From Herbidospora daliensis (GTDB taxonomy: Bacteria; Actinomycetota; Actinomycetes; Streptosporangiales; Streptosporangiaceae), in NCBI RefSeq assembly GCF_001570585.1, contig NZ_BBXF01000002.1, forward strand, positions 1,624,077-1,688,076: a DNA stretch of 64,000 nucleotides, given 5' to 3'. The notes under the pieces were generated by a model, which was not told the origin of the DNA, ran no database searches, and was given only the letters and a program-made list of their open reading frames with translations. Shown here in pieces: positions 18,217 through 27,164 of this stretch; within the stretch, counting starts at the first letter, position 1; each line of letters begins with the position of its first letter. The position numbers were made by a program, and so were the translations under genes.

Positions 18217-18759
18217 ATGTCGCGAATCGGACGGCTGCCCATCCCTGTACCGAGCGGTGTCGACATCACGATCGACGGCCGGAGTGTCCAGGTCAAGGGC
18301 CCGAAGGGCACGCTTTCTCACATCGTCGCCGAGCCCATTGAGGTTTCGCGCGGTGACGACGGCAATCTCGCCGTCACCCGTCCCAACGACGAGAACAAGG
18401 TCCGTGCGCTGCACGGCCTGTCCCGCACCCTGATCGCCAACATGGTGACCGGTGTGACCGCGGGTTACTCGAAGACGTTGGAGATCGTCGGCGTCGGCTA
18501 CCGCGTTCAGGCCAAGGGCCCGACGCAGCTCGAGTTCTCGCTCGGGTTCAGCCACCCGGTGATCGTCGACGCGCCGGAGGGCATCTCCTTCCGCGTCGAG
18601 AAGCCGACCCTGTTCCACGTGGACGGGATCGACAAGCAGAAGGTCGGCGAGGTCTCGGCCAACATCCGCAAGCTGCGCAAGCCCGACCCGTACAAGGGCA
18701 AGGGCGTGCGCTACCAGGGCGAAGTCGTCCGCAAGAAGGTCGGAAAGGCTGGTAAGTAG
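18217..18759 (+). CDS. rplF: 50S ribosomal protein L6
   Basis: 180 residues, standard length; lies near the GTPase-associated centre. Contains two repeated domains, with [15 protein letters not shown] at the N-terminus and [16 protein letters not shown] near the C-terminus. ATG preceded by GAGGGGAGGA. Confidence 0.97.
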   Translation: MSRIGRLPIPVPSGVDITIDGRSVQVKGPKGTLSHIVAEPIEVSRGDDGNLAVTRPNDENKVRALHGLSRTLIANMVTGVTAGYSKTLEIVGVGYRVQAKGPTQLEFSLGFSHPVIVDAPEGISFRVEKPTLFHVDGIDKQKVGEVSANIRKLRKPDPYKGKGVRYQGEVVRKKVGKAGK

Positions 18760-18761
18760 TA

Positions 18762-19139
18762 ATGGCTGCGAAGTACGGCAAGCACAGCGCCGCTCGCGCC
18801 ATTTCGCGAGCCCGCCGCCACCGCCGCGTGCGGAAGAACGTCGTGGGCACGGTCGAGCGTCCGCGCCTGGTCGTGAACCGGTCCGCGCGTCACCTGTTCG
18901 TGCAGATCGTCGACGACGGCAAGGGTCACACGATCGTCAGCGCGTCCACCATGGACTCGTCGCTGCGTTCGCTCGAGGCCGACAAGACCGAGAAGGCGAA
19001 GAAGGTCGGCGAGCTTCTCGCTCAGCGGGCCAAGGACGCCGGGATCACTTCGGTCGTCTTCGACCGTGGTGGCAACCGCTACGCGGGTCGCATCGCGGCC
19101 CTGGCGGACAGCGCCCGTGAAGGCGGGTTGAGCTTCTGA
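18762..19139 (+). CDS. rplR: 50S ribosomal protein L18
   Basis: 125 residues; delivers 5S rRNA with L5. Core [20 protein letters not shown] (20 residues) and C-terminal [20 protein letters not shown] are present. Two bases after rplF. Confidence 0.97.
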   Translation: MAAKYGKHSAARAISRARRHRRVRKNVVGTVERPRLVVNRSARHLFVQIVDDGKGHTIVSASTMDSSLRSLEADKTEKAKKVGELLAQRAKDAGITSVVFDRGGNRYAGRIAALADSAREGGLSF

Positions 19140-19176
19140 TGACCCGTCCTATGAGCAATGAGAAGAGGAACCACTG

Positions 19177-19809
19177 ATGGCTGGAGCTCCGCGTCGGGGT
19201 GCCGGCGGCGGTGGCGAGCGGCGGGAACGTCGTGACGATCGCCGCGGTGGCGCCCAGGAGAAGGGCGTCTCGTACATCGAGCGCGTCGTGAAGATCAACC
19301 GCGTGGCCAAGGTCGTCAAGGGTGGTCGGCGCTTCAGCTTCACCGCGCTGGTCATCGTCGGCGACGGCAACGGCCTCGTCGGGGTCGGCTACGGCAAGGC
19401 CAAGGAAGTGCCCGCGGCGATCGCCAAGGGCGTCGAAGAGGCCAAGAAGCACTTCTTCAAGGTGCCGCGCATCCAGGGCACCATCCCGCACACCGTGCAG
19501 GGCGAGGACGCCGCCGGCGTCGTCCTCCTGCGTCCGGCCTCGCCCGGTACCGGTGTCATCGCGGGTGGCCCGGTGCGCGCGGTCCTGGAGTGCGCCGGGA
19601 TCCACGACGTGCTGTCCAAGTCGCTCGGCTCGGACAACCCGATCAACATCGTGCACGCCACCGTGGCGGCTCTGAAGGGCCTCTCGCGCCCCGAGGAGAT
19701 CGCCGCCCGTCGTGGTCTGCCGATCGAGGACGTCGCCCCCAAGGCGATGCTCAAGGCGCGCGCCGAGGGTCTCGCCGAGGCTGCGGCCGCTGCGAAGGCG
19801 GGGAGCTGA
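19177..19809 (+). CDS. rpsE: 30S ribosomal protein S5
   Basis: 210 residues, longer than the E. coli protein because of an Arg/Gly-rich N-terminus ([18 protein letters not shown]) typical of actinobacteria. The dsRBD-like core [20 protein letters not shown] (20 residues) and the [16 protein letters not shown] loop, where spectinomycin-resistance changes arise, look wild type. ATG at 19177 after GAAGAGGA. Confidence 0.96.
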   Translation: MAGAPRRGAGGGGERRERRDDRRGGAQEKGVSYIERVVKINRVAKVVKGGRRFSFTALVIVGDGNGLVGVGYGKAKEVPAAIAKGVEEAKKHFFKVPRIQGTIPHTVQGEDAAGVVLLRPASPGTGVIAGGPVRAVLECAGIHDVLSKSLGSDNPINIVHATVAALKGLSRPEEIAARRGLPIEDVAPKAMLKARAEGLAEAAAAAKAGS

Positions 19810-19811
19810 AC

Positions 19812-19994
19812 ATGGCCCGCCTGAAGATCACGCAGACCCGGTCCAAGATCGGCGGCAAGCAGAACCAGCGTGACTCGCTGCGTTCGCTTGGCCTGAAGCG
19901 AATCGGCGACGTCGTCGTGAAGGAGGACCGTCCCGAGATCCGCGGGATGGTCGCCGTCGTGACGCACCTCGTCGAGGTTGAAGAGGTCGACTAG
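19812..19994 (+). CDS. rpmD: 50S ribosomal protein L30
   Basis: 60 residues from ATG at 19812, two bases after rps[20 protein letters not shown] is the family N-terminus, and [20 protein letters not shown] follows. Encoded between rpsE and rplO as expected. Confidence 0.95.
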   Translation: MARLKITQTRSKIGGKQNQRDSLRSLGLKRIGDVVVKEDRPEIRGMVAVVTHLVEVEEVD

Positions 19995-19996
19995 TC

Positions 19997-20452
19997 ATGA
20001 CTGAGAACGCACCGCTGAAGATTCATGACCTGCGTCCCGCCCCGGGTGCCAACAAGGCCAAGGTCCGCAAGGGCCGTGGCGAGGGCTCCAAGGGCAAGAC
20101 GTCCGGTCGTGGTACGAAGGGTTCCCACTCGCGTACCACCGTGCCTCTCGGCTTCGAAGGTGGCCAGGTTCCGCTCCAGCGGCGGCTGCCGAAGCTGAAG
20201 GGCTTCTCCAACTCCCTGTTCAAGACGACCTACCAGGTCGTCAACCTTGACAAGCTGGGCGAGGTCTTCTCCTCCGGTGGCGACGTGACCGTCGCCGACC
20301 TGGTGGCGAACGGTCTGGTCCGGAAGAACGAACTGGTCAAGGTTCTCGGAACCGGCGAGATCTCCGTGGCGTTGAACGTGCAGGCGCACGCCTTCTCCGC
20401 CAGCGCCAAGGAGAAGATCGCCGCGGCCGGCGGCTCCACCACGGAGCTGTAG
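19997..20452 (+). CDS. rplO: 50S ribosomal protein L15
   Basis: 151 residues, early 23S binder. Contains the basic Gly-rich N-terminal tail ([20 protein letters not shown], 20 residues) and the [17 protein letters not shown] motif. Last ribosomal gene of the spc block, two bases after rpmD; a hairpin and a 215-base gap precede secY. Confidence 0.96.
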   Translation: MTENAPLKIHDLRPAPGANKAKVRKGRGEGSKGKTSGRGTKGSHSRTTVPLGFEGGQVPLQRRLPKLKGFSNSLFKTTYQVVNLDKLGEVFSSGGDVTVADLVANGLVRKNELVKVLGTGEISVALNVQAHAFSASAKEKIAAAGGSTTEL

Positions 20453-20468
20453 GCCGCACGCATCACGA

Positions 20469-20499
20469 GGCGCGGGGGCTCGCTATGAGCCTCCGCGCC
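20469..20499 (+). terminator. Hairpin between rplO and secY
   Basis: GGCGCGGGGGCTC (20469-20481), loop GCTAT, GAGCCTCCGCGCC (20487-20499): a 13-bp stem with one G-U pair, 16 bases after the rplO stop. No T-tract follows. It probably ends part of the ribosomal transcript before a separate secY promoter. Confidence 0.65.
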
Positions 20500-20509
20500 C
20501 GTAGTGCGT

Positions 20510-20515
20510 TAGAGT
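20510..20515 (+). promoter_or_regulatory. Possible secY-adk promoter (-10)
   Basis: TAGAGT fits TAnnnT and lies just beyond the rplO hairpin, 150 bases before secY. The -35 position (GAGCCT or TGAGCC) is poor. The rest of the 20453-20667 gap holds a direct repeat AAGACCCG and nothing else recognised. Confidence 0.3.
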
Positions 20516-20667
20516 TCGCTGGACAGTCAGCCGAGTCTCGCTGTCAAAGCGCTCGTTTTCCATTTGCAAGACCCGTTGTTTTGGTAAGACCCGCAAGAAG
20601 ACCTGCCGATGGACGACCCCCGCACCATCGCTCACCGTTACCGCGTCTCTGGCGCGCAGGAGGGACC

Positions 20668-21984
20668 GTGCTAACCGCTCTTACCCGGGCATTCCGGACG
20701 CCGGACCTGCGCAAGAAGCTGCTTTTCACCCTGGGTATCATTGTGATCTTCCGCCTGGGCTCGGTGCTGCCGACGCCAGGTGTGAACACCGAGAACGCCC
20801 GTAAGGCTCTGGAAGCAGCTCAATCTAGCGAACTCAGCAGCATCTACGGGATGGTCCAGCTCTTCAGTGGCGGCGCGTTGCTGAAGCTTTCAGTGTTCGC
20901 GCTGGGCATCATGCCCTACATCACGGCCAGCATCATCCTGCAGCTGCTGACTGTCGTGATCCCCCGCCTCGAAGCCCTCAAGAAGGAGGGCCAGGCGGGC
21001 ACTGCGAAGATCACACAGTACACCCGGTATCTCACCATCGGCCTGGCGGTTCTCCAGTCGACGGCGTTCGTCGCGCTGGCCCGGTCCGGACAGTTGTTCG
21101 GCACCTCCGCCAACGATCTCCCGATCCTGCTCAACGACGACATCTTCACCGTCGTCGTGATGGTCATCACGATGACCGCGGGTACGGCCGTCATCATGTG
21201 GCTCGGTGAGCTCATCACCGACCGCGGCGTCGGCAACGGCATGTCGATCCTGATCTTCACTCAGATCATCGCGGTCTTCCCGTCGGAACTGATGAACATC
21301 TTCCGGCAGAAGGGCGCCTTCACCTTCACGATCGTCATGATCGTCGGCATCTTCATGATCGCCGCGGTCGTCTTCGTGGAGCAGGCTCAGCGCCGCATCC
21401 CGGTGCAGTACGCCAAGCGCATGGTCGGCCGCCGGATGTACGGCGGCACCTCGACCTACATCCCGCTGAAGGTCAACCAGGCCGGCATCATCCCGGTCAT
21501 CTTCGCCTCCTCGCTGCTCTACCTGCCGCAGCTGCTGGTGACGCTGTTCGCCAACAGCCAGGAGAGCAACGCCGTGGTCGAGTGGATCGCGCAGAACTTC
21601 GGTTCCGGCGACACCCCGATCTACATGGCGACGTTCTTCCTCCTGATCGTGTTCTTCACCTACTTCTACGTGTCCATCACCTTCAACCCCGTTGAAGTCG
21701 CCGACAACATGAAGAAGTACGGTGGGTTCATCCCGGGCATCCGTCCGGGCCGGCCGACCGCCGAGTACCTGAACTACGTGCTCACCCGGTTGACCGCGCC
21801 GGGGTCGCTGTATCTGGGCCTGATCTCCATGGTCCCGATCTTCGCCCTCACGCTGGCCGGCGCGACCCAGAACTTCCCGTTCGGAGGAACGAGCATTCTG
21901 ATCATGGTGGGTGTCGGTCTCGACACGGTGAAGCAGATCGAGAGCCAGCTGCAGCAGCGCAACTACGAGGGCTTCCTGAGATAG
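20668..21984 (+). CDS. secY: Protein translocase subunit SecY
   Basis: Channel of the Sec translocon, 438 residues with ten membrane segments visible as hydrophobic stretches. GTG at 20668 is preceded by AGGAGGG; the upstream open frame (from about 20485) reads as arginine-rich noise and is not part of SecY. The N-terminus [20 protein letters not shown] and conserved loops ([26 protein letters not shown]) are family-typical. The stop TAG shares a base with the GTG of adk. Confidence 0.96.
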   Translation: MLTALTRAFRTPDLRKKLLFTLGIIVIFRLGSVLPTPGVNTENARKALEAAQSSELSSIYGMVQLFSGGALLKLSVFALGIMPYITASIILQLLTVVIPRLEALKKEGQAGTAKITQYTRYLTIGLAVLQSTAFVALARSGQLFGTSANDLPILLNDDIFTVVVMVITMTAGTAVIMWLGELITDRGVGNGMSILIFTQIIAVFPSELMNIFRQKGAFTFTIVMIVGIFMIAAVVFVEQAQRRIPVQYAKRMVGRRMYGGTSTYIPLKVNQAGIIPVIFASSLLYLPQLLVTLFANSQESNAVVEWIAQNFGSGDTPIYMATFFLLIVFFTYFYVSITFNPVEVADNMKKYGGFIPGIRPGRPTAEYLNYVLTRLTAPGSLYLGLISMVPIFALTLAGATQNFPFGGTSILIMVGVGLDTVKQIESQLQQRNYEGFLR

Positions 21985-22664
21985 TGCGTCTCGTCCTGGT
22001 CGGGCCCCCCGGAGCGGGCAAGGGGACGCAGGCCCAGTTCATCGCATCACATCTGTCGATCCCGAAAATCTCGACAGGTGACATTTTCCGCGCCAACGTG
22101 TCGGGTGGCACGGAGCTCGGAAAGCTGGCCAAGACCTACATGGACCGCGGGGACCTGGTTCCCGACGAGGTCACGATCGCGATGGTCCGCGGTCGCCTCG
22201 CGGAAGACGACGCGCAGGATGGTTTCCTGCTCGACGGATTCCCGCGGAACGTGGCGCAGGCCGAGGTCCTCAAGAAGATGCTGGCTGACCTGGGCTCCGG
22301 GCTCGACCTGGTGCTGGAACTCGTGGTCGACGACGACGAGGTGGTCCGCCGCCTCGCCGGTCGCCGCACCTGCCGCTCGTGCGGCAAGGTCTGGCACCTC
22401 GACTTCGACCCGCCGAAGAAGGAGGGCGTCTGCGACGCCTGCGGCGGCGAGTTGTTCCAGCGTGACGACGACCGTGAGGAGACCATCAGGCACCGCCTGG
22501 AGGTCTACCAGGAGCAGACGTCGCCGCTGATCAACTTCTACGCCGACGAGGGCATCCTCCGGGGCGTCGACGCCACCGGTCCGGTCGAAGAGGTCACCGG
22601 CCGCGCGATGGGCGAACTGCGCAAGTTCACCCGCGAGCACGCCGAAGACGACGACGAGAGCTAG
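21984..22664 (+). CDS. adk: Adenylate kinase with zinc-finger lid
   Basis: Converts ATP + AMP to 2 ADP. 226 residues from a GTG overlapping the secY stop. P-loop [10 protein letters not shown] (about 7-16), AMP-binding [11 protein letters not shown] (about 27-37) and LLDGFPRN (about 83-90). The lid carries four cysteines in CRSC and CDAC pairs (about 131-155), so it is the long zinc-binding form. Followed by a strong terminator that closes the secY-adk unit. Confidence 0.96.
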   Translation: MRLVLVGPPGAGKGTQAQFIASHLSIPKISTGDIFRANVSGGTELGKLAKTYMDRGDLVPDEVTIAMVRGRLAEDDAQDGFLLDGFPRNVAQAEVLKKMLADLGSGLDLVLELVVDDDEVVRRLAGRRTCRSCGKVWHLDFDPPKKEGVCDACGGELFQRDDDREETIRHRLEVYQEQTSPLINFYADEGILRGVDATGPVEEVTGRAMGELRKFTREHAEDDDES

Positions 22665-22679
22665 ACCGTCAGACCCACT

Positions 22680-22718
22680 CGGAACGCCATCTCACGGATC
22701 ACGTGGGGTGGCGTTCCG
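22680..22718 (+). terminator. Terminator after adk
   Basis: CGGAACGCCATCTCAC (22680-22695), loop GGATCAC, GTGGGGTGGCGTTCCG (22703-22718): a 16-bp stem with two G-U pairs, 16 bases after adk. The T-tract is absent. It insulates map from the spc-secY-adk transcript. Confidence 0.75.
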
Positions 22719-22746
22719 TGTATGTGGGAGACAATGTTATTGATTC

Positions 22747-22758
22747 GGGCATATGCCC
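22747..22758. promoter_or_regulatory. Perfect palindrome in the map leader
   Basis: GGGCATATGCCC is a perfect 12-bp palindrome 35 bases upstream of the map start, just after a TTGATT that could be a -35. It could be an operator or chance. Confidence 0.3.
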
Positions 22759-22792
22759 CTGAAAGATGATCCACCCAAGGGGTGCCTACGGG

Positions 22793-23596
22793 ATGTTTCG
22801 CAAGAACAAGCACGGGATCCAGATCAAGTCGGCCGAGCAGATCACCAAGATGCGCGCGGCCGGTCTCGTCGTGGGGCGCACGCTCGACCTGCTGAAGCGG
22901 TCGGTCGAGCCGGGCATGACGCCGCTCGACCTCGACGCCATCGCCGAGAAGGCGATCAGGGACGAGGGCGCGATCCCGTCCTTCAAGGGCTACCAGGGTT
23001 TCCCGGCGACGATCTGCGCGTCGGTCAACCAGGAGGTCGTCCACGGCATCCCCACCGACACGCGGCCGCTGCGCGAGGGCGACATCATCTCGATCGACTG
23101 CGGGGCCATCCTCGACGGCTGGCACGGCGACTCGGCCGTCACCGTCCCGGTGGGGGAGGTCGACCCGAAGCTGCTGGAGCTGATCCGGGTCACCGAGGAG
23201 TCGATGTGGGCCGGCATCCGGGCCCTGAAGGTCGGCGCCCACCTGTCGGACATCGGCCACCAGGTCGAGCGCTACGTGCGCTCCCAGGGGCGCTACGGCA
23301 TCCCCCAGGAGTACGGCGGCCACGGCATCGGCACCGAGATGCACATGGACCCGTGGGTGGCCAACCACGGCAAGCCCGGCCGGGGCCCGAAGCTGGAGGC
23401 CGGCATGTGCCTCGCGATCGAGCCGATGGTGAACCTCGGCACCGACCAGACCCGCGTGCTGGCCGACGACTGGACGGTCGTCACCCAGGACGGCAAGGCG
23501 TCGGCGCATTTCGAGCACAGCGTGGCGGTCACCGCGGAAGGCCCGCTCGTTCTGACGGCCATCGACGGCGGCAAAGAACGGCTCACCGCCTCATAA
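22793..23596 (+). CDS. map: Methionine aminopeptidase, type I
   Basis: Removes the N-terminal Met from nascent proteins. 267 residues from ATG 22793, chosen because AAGGGG sits nine bases upstream; an ATG at 22766 would add nine residues but has no good ribosome site. The metal ligands are in the usual motifs: ISIDCGAILDGWHGDSA (two Asp), YGGHGIGTEMH (His), IEPM (Glu) and ASAHFEHSVAV (Glu). It lacks the N-terminal zinc-finger extension of MetAP1c, so it is the short form. Confidence 0.95.
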   Translation: MFRKNKHGIQIKSAEQITKMRAAGLVVGRTLDLLKRSVEPGMTPLDLDAIAEKAIRDEGAIPSFKGYQGFPATICASVNQEVVHGIPTDTRPLREGDIISIDCGAILDGWHGDSAVTVPVGEVDPKLLELIRVTEESMWAGIRALKVGAHLSDIGHQVERYVRSQGRYGIPQEYGGHGIGTEMHMDPWVANHGKPGRGPKLEAGMCLAIEPMVNLGTDQTRVLADDWTVVTQDGKASAHFEHSVAVTAEGPLVLTAIDGGKERLTAS

Positions 23597-23627
23597 TTGG
23601 TAAAAAGACGCATTGGGAGGTTCGACG

Positions 23628-24071
23628 ATGGCATTCAGTCCGGAGATGCGCGCCTCCGACGCCGACCGCGAGAAGGTCGCGGCCGCGCTTCGGGAGCACA
23701 TGGTCGTCGGCCGCCTGAACGCCGATGAGTTCAACGAGCGCCTGGAGGCGGCCTACGCCGCCAAGACGTTCGGCGAGCTCCGGGTGCTCACCCGCGACCT
23801 CCCCGACATCGACCTGAAGAACCTCCCCGCCCGCCCCGAGCCGATGAAACCGCAGGCAGCCCCGGTGTCGGGGAACCTGAAGGGGGCGTGGGGAGGCTGG
23901 GCGTTCGTCTCCCTGGTCAACTGGGGCGTCTGGATCGTCATCGCGGTGACGAGCGGGGAACTGGTCTATCCGTGGCCGTTGTGGGTGATGGGCCCGTGGG
24001 GGATCGGGCTGCTCATCGCGACTCTCGCCCAAAGTCAGAACAACGGGAAAAAGCGCGAATTGGGCCCCTGA
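23628..24071 (+). CDS. DUF1707 domain membrane protein
   Basis: 147 residues from ATG 23628 with GGGAGG ten bases upstream. Residues about 6-58 match the DUF1707 pattern: MRASDADREKVAAALREHMV, then GRLNADEFNERLEAAYAAKT. Two hydrophobic segments follow (about 90-107 and 115-133), then a short basic tail. The DUF1707 N-terminal helix pair is found in many actinobacterial membrane proteins, with no firmly known biochemical role that I can state. Not cotranscribed with ribosomal genes by obvious design. Confidence 0.85.
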   Translation: MAFSPEMRASDADREKVAAALREHMVVGRLNADEFNERLEAAYAAKTFGELRVLTRDLPDIDLKNLPARPEPMKPQAAPVSGNLKGAWGGWAFVSLVNWGVWIVIAVTSGELVYPWPLWVMGPWGIGLLIATLAQSQNNGKKRELGP

Positions 24072-24199
24072 ATGTGCCGTTGTGCACGCTCGGCATTGAG
24101 TGTGCATTCGTCCACAGAACTGCAGGTCGGGTCTTCCTAATGTGAGCGGTGTCCGGAGATGAGCAGCATCCCCGGAGGGTCTCACTGGAGGACAGAAAA

Positions 24200-24667
24200 A
24201 TGCGCAAGCTCCCCCGCGTTCTCGCCGGCACCGCCCTCGCCGCCGGTCTCATGGCGGGCGCCATGGCCGCCCCCGCGACCGCCAGCGCCACCGCCTCGAC
24301 CGGCTCGGCCTCGGCCGCCTCGTCCAAGCACTTCTTCGGCCCCTACTTCTCCCACTGGGGCGACAAGTTCGAGAAGAGCCACCGGTCCTACTTCAAGGGC
24401 TACTGGACCAAGAGCGGCAACCAGTACTGGTTCTACGGCGACCTGTTCGACACCGACCGCGACCGCCAGTGGTCGTACGTCTGGTACCGCTACACCGACC
24501 GCTTCGGCAAGAGCCACACGAAGTGGTTCAAGAACCGCTCCTTCGGCCACGGCGACTTCGACAAGTTCTTCGGCTTCAAGAAGGGCTTCGTCCGGGACGT
24601 GGACTTCCGGGTCTGCGAGGGCACCAGCCGGTTCGACGACTGCGGTGGCTGGAACGACGCGTTCTAA
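24200..24667 (+). CDS. Small secreted aromatic-rich protein, unknown family
   Basis: 155 residues from ATG 24200, preceded by GGAGGACAG. Residues 1-30 form a Sec signal peptide (MRKLPRV, then AGTALAAGLMAGAMAAPATASA). The mature part is dense in Phe, Tyr, Trp, His, Lys and Asp: YWTKSGNQYWFYGDLFD, YVWYRYTDRFGKSHTKWFKN, FGHGDFDKFFGFKKGF. Only two cysteines, CEGTSRFDDC (about 141-150), could form a disulphide. No catalytic motif is recognisable. It has its own leader and terminator and lies between map/DUF1707 and infA. I do not recognise the family. Confidence 0.8.
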   Translation: MRKLPRVLAGTALAAGLMAGAMAAPATASATASTGSASAASSKHFFGPYFSHWGDKFEKSHRSYFKGYWTKSGNQYWFYGDLFDTDRDRQWSYVWYRYTDRFGKSHTKWFKNRSFGHGDFDKFFGFKKGFVRDVDFRVCEGTSRFDDCGGWNDAF

Positions 24668-24690
24668 GCCGTGCGGCACCTGCAGAAACA

Positions 24691-24716
24691 GGGCCCGTCC
24701 TGACCAGGACGGGCCC
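24691..24716 (+). terminator. Terminator after the secreted protein gene
   Basis: GGGCCCGTCCT (24691-24701), loop GACC, AGGACGGGCCC (24706-24716): a perfect 11-bp stem followed by TATTCCC, 23 bases after the stop. Confidence 0.85.
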
Positions 24717-24858
24717 TATTCCCATTCATGGGCACTCTTTGCCCTACGGGCTCGTTGACCGGGTTCCCGCCGGGTAGGTGATCTTTGTCGGCCGGGTGGG
24801 AGTCCCTCGGCCGCCGGGCGTCCTGGCTGAGCGGGCCGCCCGGGCGCGAAGCCACCGG

Positions 24859-24907
24859 GCCCACCCGATCCGGCATGTCGGCGGTGCCGGACGGGTGGGC
24901 TCGGTTT
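24859..24907 (+). terminator. Second terminator-like hairpin, upstream of infA
   Basis: GCCCACCCG, one bulged A, then TCCGGCA (24859-24875) pairs with TGCCGGA and CGGGTGGGC (24885-24900) around the loop TGTCGGCGG. The 16-bp stem is followed by GGTTTTG. No coding sequence lies between the terminator at 24716 and this one, so it is either a back-up terminator or the 3' end of a short untranslated RNA. The 451-base gap 24668-25118 contains these two hairpins, weak promoter hexamers and the infA leader hairpin. Confidence 0.65.
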
Positions 24908-24982
24908 TGCGCTATCCTGGAATGCGGTTGTGTACGAGGGCCCGTTCTGTGTGATCGTTTCGCGTTCCGCACCGGGTTGCCG

Positions 24983-24988
24983 TACACT
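24983..24988 (+). promoter_or_regulatory. Possible infA promoter (-10)
   Basis: TACACT fits TAnnnT and is about 130 bases before infA; TTTCGC or TTCGCG at 24958-24964 is a poor -35 with an 18-19-base spacer. TATCCT at 24913-24918 is a second candidate. Low confidence. Confidence 0.25.
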
Positions 24989-25018
24989 CCTTTGTCGGTT
25001 CACTATGACCTTTTGCGT

Positions 25019-25036
25019 GGCGGCCTTGCAGCCGCC
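25019..25036 (+). promoter_or_regulatory. Hairpin in the infA leader
   Basis: GGCGGC, loop CTTGCA, GCCGCC. A 6-bp GC stem about 80 bases before the infA start. Role unknown. Confidence 0.3.
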
Positions 25037-25118
25037 GCTCTCTGAACGCCTGAAGGTCGCGGCTGATTAGTGTTCCGAAGCCTCAGACGACCGAGCATCA
25101 GTGAAACGTGAGGATCTT

Positions 25119-25340
25119 TTGGCCAAGAAAGACGGCGCCATCGAGATCGAGGGCACTGTGGTCGAGTCGCTCCCGAACGCCATGTTCCGGGTGCAGCTTG
25201 ACAACGGCCATAAGGTCCTGGCCCACATCAGCGGCAGGATGCGCATGCACTACATCCGCATCCTCCCGGACGACCGGGTCGTCGTGGAGCTGAGCCCCTA
25301 CGACCTGACCCGCGGTCGGATCGTCTACCGGTACAAGTAG
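25119..25340 (+). CDS. infA: Translation initiation factor IF-1, TTG start
   Basis: 73 residues; blocks the A site during initiation. The family N-terminus (M)[18 protein letters not shown] requires a start at TTG 25119, with GAGGA five to six bases upstream. No ATG is available there; a GTG at 25101 would add six residues (MKREDL) and lacks a ribosome site. The S1/OB fold is complete through [16 protein letters not shown]. First gene of the alpha operon, 15 bases before rpmJ. Confidence 0.93.
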   Translation: MAKKDGAIEIEGTVVESLPNAMFRVQLDNGHKVLAHISGRMRMHYIRILPDDRVVVELSPYDLTRGRIVYRYK

Positions 25341-25355
25341 GAACGATTAAGGACT

Positions 25356-25469
25356 ATGAAGGTCAAGCCGAGCGTCAAGAAGATCTGTGACAAGTGCAAG
25401 GTGATCCGCCGGCACGGTCGAGTCATGGTGATCTGCGACAACCTGCGCCACAAGCAGCGTCAGGGCTAG
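25356..25469 (+). CDS. rpmJ: 50S ribosomal protein L36, zinc-binding type
   Basis: 37 residues: [20 protein letters not shown] at the start, then [17 protein letters not shown]. Zinc ligands are Cys11, Cys14, Cys27 and His32, the C+ form. It lies 15 bases after infA with AAGGA upstream, in the conserved infA-rpmJ-rpsM order. Confidence 0.95.
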   Translation: MKVKPSVKKICDKCKVIRRHGRVMVICDNLRHKQRQG

Positions 25470-25475
25470 TCGCCG

Positions 25476-25530
25476 CCGGCCCCTGCTGAGTCCGTCCACG
25501 GTGACGGACTCGACGCATGTGCGGGGCCGG
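25476..25530 (+). promoter_or_regulatory. Compound stem-loop between rpmJ and rpsM
   Basis: Outer stem CCGGCCCC (25476-25483) with GGGGCCGG (25523-25530); inner perfect stem GAGTCCGT (25488-25495) with ACGGACTC (25504-25511). A further CCCCGG/CCGGGG pairing lies at about 25594-25612. The 213-base gap inside the alpha operon thus carries substantial structure, possibly a partial terminator or a protein-binding leader for rpsM. Confidence 0.45.
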
Positions 25531-25682
25531 GACTTGTAATCGCGCGCCACACTCGCGAAGGCGCCCCTTTCCGGGGTGAACCACGCGGGAGACCCCCGGT
25601 CGGAGGCCGGGGCCCTCACCCCGGGCATTGGGGAGGGGCGTGGGGCGCAGGACCTCCGCGAAACGAAGGAGAATGCCCGACC

Positions 25683-26063
25683 ATGGCTCGCCTGGTTGGC
25701 GTCGACCTCCCCCGCGACAAGCGGCTGGAGATCGCTCTCACCTACATTTACGGCATCGGCCGTACCCGCGCGCTCGAGATCCTCGAGGCCACCGGCGTCT
25801 CCGGTGACCTGCGGGTGCACCAGCTCAGCGACACCGAGCTCGTGCCCATGCGTGACTACATCGAGGCCAACTTCAAGATCGAGGGTGACCTCCGCCGCGA
25901 AGTTCAGGCCGACATTCGTCGCAAGATCGAAATTGGCTGCTACCAGGGCATCCGGCACCGCAAGGGCCTGCCCGTCCACGGTCAGCGGACGCAGACGAAC
26001 GCGCGTACCCGCAAGGGCAAGAAGAAGACCGTGGCCGGCAAGAAGAAGCCCGGCAAGAAGTAG
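25683..26063 (+). CDS. rpsM: 30S ribosomal protein S13
   Basis: 126 residues; 30S head protein that bridges to L5. [20 protein letters not shown] is the typical start, preceded by AAGGAG. The [11 protein letters not shown] helix-hairpin-helix and the basic [19 protein letters not shown] motif are present, with a Lys-rich C-terminal tail. Confidence 0.97.
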   Translation: MARLVGVDLPRDKRLEIALTYIYGIGRTRALEILEATGVSGDLRVHQLSDTELVPMRDYIEANFKIEGDLRREVQADIRRKIEIGCYQGIRHRKGLPVHGQRTQTNARTRKGKKKTVAGKKKPGKK

Positions 26064-26100
26064 TCCTTAGCTGCAGCCCATTTCAGGAGATAGCGCTTAA

Positions 26101-26505
26101 ATGCCGCCGAAGAGCCGCCAGGGCGCACCGAAGAAGGTGCGCCGCAAGGAAAAGAAGAACGTCGCTCACGGGCACGCCCACATCAAGAGCACGTTCAACA
26201 ACACGATCGTCTCGATCACCGACCCGAACGGGAACGTGATCTCCTGGGCCAGCGCCGGCCACGTCGGGTTCAAGGGCTCCCGTAAGTCCACCCCGTTCGC
26301 CGCCCAGATGGCCGCCGAGAACGCCGCTCGCCGCGCCATGGAGCACGGCATGCGCAAGGTCGACGTCTTCGTCAAGGGCCCCGGTTCCGGCCGGGAGACC
26401 GCGATCCGTTCGCTGCAGGCGACCGGGCTCGAGGTCGGGTCCATCCAGGACGTGACGCCGGTCCCGCACAACGGTTGCCGTCCGCCGAAGCGCCGCCGCG
26501 TCTGA
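26101..26505 (+). CDS. rpsK: 30S ribosomal protein S11
   Basis: 134 residues of the 30S platform. Contains [20 protein letters not shown] (20 residues) and the C-terminal [26 protein letters not shown] lies upstream of the ATG. Alpha operon, between rpsM and rpsD. Confidence 0.97.
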   Translation: MPPKSRQGAPKKVRRKEKKNVAHGHAHIKSTFNNTIVSITDPNGNVISWASAGHVGFKGSRKSTPFAAQMAAENAARRAMEHGMRKVDVFVKGPGSGRETAIRSLQATGLEVGSIQDVTPVPHNGCRPPKRRRV

Positions 26506-26525
26506 CGTCCAGGAGATAAGAGAAA

Positions 26526-27152
26526 ATGGCTCGTTACACGGGTGCGGACTGCAAGCTCTGCCGTCGAGAGAAGACCAAGCTCTTCCTCAAGGGCAAGAAG
26601 TGCGAGTCCGCGAAGTGCCCCATCGAAATCCGTCCTTACCCCCCGGGTGAGCACGGTCGCGGTCGTCCCAAGGAGTCTGAGTACCAGCTCCAGCTTCGTG
26701 AGAAGCAGAAGACCCGCCGCATCTACGGCATCCTCGAGAAGCAGTTCAGGAACTACTACGAGGAAGCCAACCGCAAGTCCGGCAAGACCGGCGAGAACCT
26801 CCTCCAGATCCTGGAGAGCCGTCTCGACAACGTGGTCTACCGCGCCGGTTTCGCGGAGTCGCGTGACGCCGCCCGCCAGCAGGTCCGCCACGGTCACGTG
26901 ATCGTGAACGGCAAGAAGGTGGACATCCCGTCCTACCGCGTCCGCGAGCACGACATCGTGGAGATCCGCGAGAAGTCGCGCAACCTCATGCCCTACGAGG
27001 TGGCCCGCGCCACCGCCGGTGACAAGACCGTCCCGGCGTGGCTGGGTGTCGCCCCCGAGGCCATGCGGGTGCTCATCCACCAGCTCCCGGTCCGCCAGCA
27101 GATCGACACGCTGGTCCAGGAGCAGCTCATCGTCGAGCTCTACTCCAAGTAA
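26526..27152 (+). CDS. rpsD: 30S ribosomal protein S4
   Basis: 208 residues; primary 16S binder and, in enterobacteria, the alpha-operon repressor. The N-terminus has zinc-type cysteines (CKLC at 9-12 then Cys26 and Cys31), so it is the C+ form. The S4 RNA-binding domain ([20 protein letters not shown], 20 residues) is about 98-160. Followed by an 18-bp hairpin before rpoA. Confidence 0.96.
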   Translation: MARYTGADCKLCRREKTKLFLKGKKCESAKCPIEIRPYPPGEHGRGRPKESEYQLQLREKQKTRRIYGILEKQFRNYYEEANRKSGKTGENLLQILESRLDNVVYRAGFAESRDAARQQVRHGHVIVNGKKVDIPSYRVREHDIVEIREKSRNLMPYEVARATAGDKTVPAWLGVAPEAMRVLIHQLPVRQQIDTLVQEQLIVELYSK

Positions 27153-27164
27153 GTAGTGCTCCTT

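Noticed and set aside
20485-20667. N-terminal extension of SecY
   Set aside because: Arg-rich and without membrane or SecY features; the GTG at 20668 has a strong ribosome site.
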